A stretch of 37,470 bases of DNA from Candidatus Levyibacteriota bacterium (lineage in GTDB: Bacteria; Patescibacteriota; Microgenomatia; Levybacterales; UBA12049): contig DAIDHL010000005.1 in the NCBI GenBank assembly GCA_027459745.1, positions 64,646 to 102,115 of the forward strand, in the 5' to 3' direction. Under the pieces are notes generated by a model. It made no database searches, was not told where the DNA came from, and saw only the letters and a list, made by a program, of their open reading frames with translations. The translations under genes and the position numbers were made by a program. Of this stretch, positions 33,722-37,470 are shown piece after piece (the first letter of the stretch is position 1; every line of letters starts with the position of its first letter).

Positions 33722-34555
33722 ATGAATCTTGAAATGCGGAGTTTGGAACAAAGGAAAATAGTACAGACTGCTATGGATCAATTTTCCGCAAATTTAGGAC
33801 CCAACCTTATAAGGGGCATTCTGTTAGGCAGATTAAAACTTCATCCGCGGATCTCACAATTTGACTGGCAAAATCAGCATATAGTAGATACACAAAACGC
33901 ACAAAAGGCTTTACCATGGCTCGATTTTCGTAATCTGCTGGGTGAGGCTCAGGCTATGAACGACATACAGTTTTGGGAGGCTTTAATTCGGTCCACTCCT
34001 CAATCTACACGCGAAGAACTGTTAAGAGTGTTAGGGAAAAAATGGGCGCATGGTGTAGCTGCTAGAATTCATGAAGCCAATAAATCTTTTTTTGTGCCAA
34101 GTACACAACGAATGTTATTAGCCGCTGTATTAGGTAATGAGCTGCAAGACCCAATTACTCATGCATATGATGGAAAAAATGCCATTGCTAATCCGGCTAT
34201 GCATGCAGTAAAAAAACTTTTCCTCCACAAAGTATCTTCACCTGAAGAGATATATGCAAGACTTACTGAGTTATTTCCACCACGCGGAGAAGCAGCAGGA
34301 CACCATCCTGGTCACACTTCCGCCATCCACGGATTAAGACAACATGATGCTTTTGCCAGGCGCTTTGATCCCCAAGATACTACAGGAAGGTTTGCTGATA
34401 AAGATAGGCATTGTCCAGCTGTTAGCCTAACGGCAAAGATATATGGAGCGTACGGCAATATTCTCCAAACTCCCGCTTATCGCAGCTCTTTCCTAGAAAG
34501 AATGCAGGTCCAACAGAATGATTCTGGACTTTGGCGAGTTATTATACGCAGATAA
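33722..34555 (+). CDS. Hypothetical protein, helical, no recognised family
   Basis: 277 residues from the ATG at 33722. No signal peptide or membrane helix. Several amphipathic helices with high Gln, Arg and Ala content; a His/Gly stretch near the middle (GEAAGHHPGHTSAIHGLRQHD) could bind metal. The C-terminal part, RHCPAVSLTAKIYGAYGNILQTPAYRSSFLERM, is well formed. I cannot name a family. The 74-codon minus-strand ORF at its 3' end is treated as doubtful. Confidence 0.72.
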   Translation: MNLEMRSLEQRKIVQTAMDQFSANLGPNLIRGILLGRLKLHPRISQFDWQNQHIVDTQNAQKALPWLDFRNLLGEAQAMNDIQFWEALIRSTPQSTREELLRVLGKKWAHGVAARIHEANKSFFVPSTQRMLLAAVLGNELQDPITHAYDGKNAIANPAMHAVKKLFLHKVSSPEEIYARLTELFPPRGEAAGHHPGHTSAIHGLRQHDAFARRFDPQDTTGRFADKDRHCPAVSLTAKIYGAYGNILQTPAYRSSFLERMQVQQNDSGLWRVIIRR

Positions 34556-34675
34556 AGGTATCTAAACATTCTAAGAATACTGCTCGAGCCAAGCGAGGAT
34601 TCTGTCTCTCTCATGCCAGTACTGGAATCATAATTCTTAAACCCTAAATCCCTGACAACTCTTCTAATTCCTCTC

Positions 34676-34704
34676 TTGCATTTTTTTATCAGCTCATCCA
34701 TAAT
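34676..34704 (+). promoter_or_regulatory. Promoter giving a predicted leaderless mRNA for the 34711 gene
   Basis: TTGCAT (34676-34681), 17 bp, CATAAT (34699-34704), ending 6 nt before the ATG at 34711. The -10 begins inside an 11-bp inverted repeat. Confidence 0.5.
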
Positions 34705-34721
34705 AATCTTATGGATGAGCT
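34691..34721. promoter_or_regulatory. 11-bp perfect inverted repeat spanning the -10 and the start codon
   Basis: AGCTCATCCAT (34691-34701) and ATGGATGAGCT (34711-34721) with a 9-bp centre. The right arm is the start of the gene itself (Met-Asp-Glu-Leu), so the left arm encodes the same residues on the minus strand. If the mRNA starts at 34711 the hairpin is not in the RNA, favouring a DNA operator. Confidence 0.5.
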
Positions 34722-35280
34722 AAGCAATAACGTTCCCAATGAGCACAATCTTAATACCCTCACTCATGAAATTTCTATTAAGCATACTAATGATCAGAAT
34801 ACTCTCCTGGATGTTCATGTAGGCAATCCTCTACGTAAAATTACACAATTACTGGAAGAGATCAAAAAACAGAAAGCCTTCAGTTTTACCTTGAAAGGTT
34901 CTTTGGGAGTAGCGGGTATCGCAGCCGTTCTGGTGACTTTTGGCTTATTTGGAGGTACGCATGCCTTATGCAGTCGCGGAACACAGGCACATGTAGGGAT
35001 ATTGCGACGCTTGTCTTATGCCGAGATGACCAATGATTCTTTGTTTGTACGAGTAGAAAATATTTGGCGGGTTGTGACTGGCAGCGCACCTCTAGTAGCG
35101 AAAGAAAAAGCCTGGAACATTTTATTGAAGAATGATGGTAGTGCCATACATTTAATTACTGATTCTCGAAATGATACCACTCAGTTGACAAACCAATACC
35201 TAGTAGCTGTAGGTGAATATGATGTCTGTTCACAAACTTTAACCTTAAATGCACCACATTCTATGGAATCTCTACAGTAA
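34711..35280 (+). CDS. Single-pass membrane protein of unknown function
   Basis: 189 residues. An N-terminal cytoplasmic part (1-55) that includes VHVGNPLRKITQLLEEIKKQ, one helix at about 60-81 (LGVAGIAAVLVTFGLFGG), then an outside domain of about 105 residues with two Cys (HALCS and YDVCS) that could form a disulfide. The segment KKQKAFSFTLKGSLG before the helix is Lys-rich, consistent with the inside side. No family recognised. The start is supported by the promoter. Confidence 0.75.
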   Translation: MDELSNNVPNEHNLNTLTHEISIKHTNDQNTLLDVHVGNPLRKITQLLEEIKKQKAFSFTLKGSLGVAGIAAVLVTFGLFGGTHALCSRGTQAHVGILRRLSYAEMTNDSLFVRVENIWRVVTGSAPLVAKEKAWNILLKNDGSAIHLITDSRNDTTQLTNQYLVAVGEYDVCSQTLTLNAPHSMESLQ

Positions 35281-35323
35281 AACTTTTATTATCATTCTAT
35301 CTTATCTACCACTCATCTATTGA

Positions 35324-35332
35324 TGCTATACT
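35324..35332 (+). promoter_or_regulatory. Extended -10 before the PD-(D/E)XK gene
   Basis: TGC-TATACT with TATACT at 35327-35332; it ends 6 nt before the second ATG (35339), while the first ATG (35333) abuts the box. No good -35 was found. Confidence 0.5.
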
Positions 35333-35338
35333 ATGCAC

Positions 35339-36175
35339 ATGTCCAACTCATCATCTACCACCACTTGGATTTCTCATTCTTCCATGAATGATTTTCTCAG
35401 TTGTCCCCAACTTTATTATCTACGAAATGTCTACAAAGATCCGAAAACCAAACGCAAAATCAACATTATTAATCCCGCTCTAGCTCTCGGCCAAGCCGTC
35501 CATGAAGTCTTGGAAGCACTTTCTACTCTACCGGTAGAAGAAAGAATGAAAATTTCTTTGTTGGATAAATATGAACAGGTCTGGTCAACTCTCAGTGGTA
35601 AAAAAGGTGGTTTTCATTCTGAGGATGAGGAAAAAGAATACAAAGAACGCGGCCGACAGATGTTACAAACAGTCATTGATAATCCTGGTCCGATTGCTCA
35701 CAAAGCCGTGATGCTAAAAGTAGAAGATCCTAATTTCCCTATTCCCAAATTTAAACTATCAGTGGAAGACGATATTATGTTGTGTGGAAAAATTGATTGG
35801 ATGGAATATGTCCCCGAGACCAATAGTGTACATATTATAGATTTCAAAACCGGCCGACATGAAGAAGATCCAGGTTCTTTGCAGTTGGCTATTTATTGTC
35901 TATTGGTGAAAAACTTACAGAAAAGAAATATTCACCAAGTGAGTTATTGGTATTTGGATAGTGAAAAAGAACCACGCAAGATGGAATTACCTGATCTTGA
36001 TGAAGCCAAAGAAAAATTGTTAAATGTGGCTTTAAGGATGAAAGCTGCCCGAGCTAATCGTGCTTTTGCTTGTCCGAGAAATGGCTGTTATAGCTGTAAA
36101 CCTTTTACAGCGATTATTGAAGGCAAAGCAGAATTTGTGGAAGCCAAATCCTACCAGGATATCTATATCCTCTAA
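35339..36175 (+). CDS. PD-(D/E)XK nuclease family protein with Cas4/AddB-like Fe-S cysteines
   Basis: 278 residues from the ATG at 35339. Nuclease motifs: GQAVHE with His55, GKIDWME with Asp153, IIDFKTG with Asp168 and Lys170, and Gln182 in QLAIY. Four cysteines in the right order (Cys22, then Cys245, Cys250, Cys253) match the 4Fe-4S clasp of Cas4 and the AddB/RecB-like nucleases. There is no CRISPR array, no cas gene and no helicase partner in the window, so it is a free-standing RecB-family nuclease, probably in repair. Confidence 0.87.
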   Translation: MSNSSSTTTWISHSSMNDFLSCPQLYYLRNVYKDPKTKRKINIINPALALGQAVHEVLEALSTLPVEERMKISLLDKYEQVWSTLSGKKGGFHSEDEEKEYKERGRQMLQTVIDNPGPIAHKAVMLKVEDPNFPIPKFKLSVEDDIMLCGKIDWMEYVPETNSVHIIDFKTGRHEEDPGSLQLAIYCLLVKNLQKRNIHQVSYWYLDSEKEPRKMELPDLDEAKEKLLNVALRMKAARANRAFACPRNGCYSCKPFTAIIEGKAEFVEAKSYQDIYIL

Positions 36176-36227
36176 AGACTCTCCCACCTCTCCTTTTCTA
36201 TCTCACCCTCCTAAAAGTCAGCCACAA

Positions 36228-36863
36228 CTATATTCTTTTCCCTGACTTAGTCAAGGATACTAAACGAGGAAGTTCTTCTGCAAGATACTGTACTGTTGTA
36301 GCATTAGATCTTTTATCTTCAGCTACATATTCCGATATTTCATGTGCCTCAACCATGTCTGCCAATAACAATCTATCTCCCCTTGCGCTCCTAGTCACAT
36401 CACAAGATTCACACATACTTAATCTCGTACATTCAGTAATTGGAATACTTGGAGGCTGTCCCGTGAGTGCTCCTTCTAATTCAGCCTGTTCAAATCTACG
36501 AACTGTCTTGGGAAATGCCCCACTACCATAACTTATACAAGTTATCGGACGAAATGGATAAATAGTACATTTTCTAGCTTTCTTGTCAAAGAAGGGACAA
36601 TAGGTTTCCGCAGGATCTGTTGCTTGTTGATGAGCTCTCTCAATCGTATTATTAGAAATTGCTCGATCATTGGCTGCTTGCAAGATCAATCTCCAATCGC
36701 CTTCTAGGACAACTATATCTCTTTGTTCACAACAATTTCCTACGCCCATTTGGCAAGGATGATTGGCAGGCATTCGTCTACTTAAATCCAATGCTCTAGC
36801 TCGCATAGCATAATATTGAGGATCAGCGCCCAAAATAATTGGCTCTCTATCTTTTCGTCCCAT
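36228..36863 (-). CDS. YkgJ-type cysteine cluster protein
   Basis: 211 residues. The YkgJ (zinc- or iron-chelating) pattern is clear: CC at 44-45, then CPFFDKKARKCTIYPFRPITC with Cys89, Cys99, Cys109, plus additional Cys later (CTRLSMCESC). The family is presumed to bind Zn or Fe-S through these cysteines; role not established. The spacing between CC and CPFF is longer than in the shortest members. Convergent with the PD-(D/E)XK gene; the 52-bp gap has no clear terminator. Confidence 0.85.
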   Translation of the reverse strand: MGRKDREPIILGADPQYYAMRARALDLSRRMPANHPCQMGVGNCCEQRDIVVLEGDWRLILQAANDRAISNNTIERAHQQATDPAETYCPFFDKKARKCTIYPFRPITCISYGSGAFPKTVRRFEQAELEGALTGQPPSIPITECTRLSMCESCDVTRSARGDRLLLADMVEAHEISEYVAEDKRSNATTVQYLAEELPRLVSLTKSGKRI

Positions 36864-36916
36864 AAGATAGTAAGTCTAGCAAAATTCAGCCTCGCAAGCA
36901 AATTTTATTGCAATAT

Positions 36917-37351
36917 TTATTTTTCTACGTTCGCTAGATAGATTTCTTTTAGCTTCAAAACCAATTCTTTATCAACTTCTGTTTTACTCCAAACAGGTGG
37001 ATGACCAAAGGTCTCATCCTTCCATTCCCGGCCAAAAAACTCTCTAGTCTTGAGATAACGTGGGATCGCATGAATATGTAAGTGATGTAATGCATTACCC
37101 ATCTGCAAATAGTTAAATCTATCAGGTTTAAAATTAGCTATAGACATGAACGTCGACTCATACTCTTTCATGACTGTTTTTAATTCAATAATTTCGTCAT
37201 CAAATAAATCAGATATTCTCTCCACATCTCTTTTTGCAAAAATAATGAAGCATCCTAATGTATGTTGACAAAAACTCACCTCCAGGGCCCAATGGGTATA
37301 TTCTTTTACAAAACCATCTTTATATTTGCCAGCTTTGTCCCAAATTCTCAT
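36917..37351 (-). CDS. HIT family protein
   Basis: 144 residues. The histidine triad is H90-L-H92-I-H94 followed by AIPRY; the N-terminal half has the family's TLGCFIIFAKRDV strand (HxLGH-like). HIT enzymes hydrolyse or transfer nucleotides, e.g. Ap4A or AMP-lysine; the substrate is not shown. A TATACT -10 (37358-37363) ends 6 nt before the ATG. It lies downstream of nothing visible; the last 119 bp of the window hold no gene I can support. Confidence 0.88.
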   Translation of the reverse strand: MRIWDKAGKYKDGFVKEYTHWALEVSFCQHTLGCFIIFAKRDVERISDLFDDEIIELKTVMKEYESTFMSIANFKPDRFNYLQMGNALHHLHIHAIPRYLKTREFFGREWKDETFGHPPVWSKTEVDKELVLKLKEIYLANVEK

Positions 37352-37357
37352 AACTTA

Positions 37358-37363
37358 AGTATA
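37358..37363 (-). promoter_or_regulatory. -10 box of the HIT gene
   Basis: TATACT on the minus strand, 6 nt before the ATG at 37351. The -35 is weak (ATTCTG at a 17-bp spacing). Predicts a leaderless mRNA. Confidence 0.5.
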
Positions 37364-37470
37364 ACAGTTGTATACACGTTCAGAATGCCTATTAAAATCT
37401 AGAAAAACGCGAAATTTCATAGATAAAACCTGCAAAGAATATTGTTAGAGACTGGAAGTCGGGAACGAAA

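Noticed and set aside
34477-34701. 74-codon minus-strand ORF beginning Met-Asp-Glu-Leu
   Set aside because: Its start mirrors the plus-strand gene only because of the inverted repeat; it runs into the 3' end of the 33722 gene and has no convincing promoter or family.
35339-36175. Calling the PD-(D/E)XK gene cas4
   Set aside because: Motifs fit, but there are no cas neighbours or repeats, so the name is not supported.

Overview
The window looks like a chromosomal stretch of a Patescibacteria (CPR) bacterium, most likely Microgenomates-like. The evidence is low GC, short intergenic gaps, UGA used as an ordinary stop (against Gracilibacteria and Absconditabacteria), and a set of small conserved families I associate with that group: DUF5679, DUF4446, DUF3048, DUF378, a wHTH-nucleotidyltransferase regulator, and a giant exported beta-strand-repeat protein. 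This assignment is an inference from gene content, because the window has no rRNA. I found no tRNA, CRISPR array, prophage or insertion sequence.

Layout. 1-7627 (-): one uninterrupted reading frame, open at the left edge, for an exported fibre- or stalk-like protein of at least 2542 residues. 7879-9942: an FMN-dependent reductase, a long AT-rich gap, a DUF378 membrane protein and a disordered hypothetical protein. 10013-13982: two adjacent genes, each a fusion of two GH130-type five-bladed propellers. 13987-16392 (-): gltX, a PAP2-family phosphatase and a DgkA-type lipid kinase in one operon; the last two suggest lipid-carrier recycling. 16471-19844: a membrane-anchored unknown, a D,D-carboxypeptidase and an archaeal-type AspRS. 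19932-20846: a promoter, a 19-codon leader ORF, a strong Rho-independent-type terminator, then two unknown genes, which together look like an attenuation-controlled operon. 20852-24436: recJ and cca, divergently transcribed, then two small overlapping ORFs that may be one frameshifted gene. 24747-27937: an ABC exporter pair, yqeY, rdgB and a Nudix hydrolase. 27955-28181: palindromic repeats. 28202-31090 (-): regulator-secD-secF. 31234-37351: DUF3048, DUF4446, small membrane proteins, a DUF5679 zinc ribbon, an Fe-S PD-(D/E)XK nuclease, a YkgJ-type protein and a HIT protein.

The genes fall into housekeeping sets: tRNA charging and CCA addition, nucleotide sanitation, DNA repair, and Sec export plus envelope or lipid-carrier maintenance. 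They are mixed with surface and glycan genes that could serve an episymbiotic lifestyle. A recurring regulatory pattern is that many promoter-proximal genes have a sigma70-type -10 box ending 6-7 nt before the ATG, which predicts leaderless mRNAs. Genes with a leader or inside an operon (DUF378, DUF5679, ABC permease, Nudix) carry clear Shine-Dalgarno sequences. Several promoters also contain perfect inverted repeats that could be operators. The parts most likely to be undescribed are the leader-peptide/terminator cassette with its two unknown genes, the giant stalk protein with periodic cysteine pairs, and the double-propeller GH130 pair.
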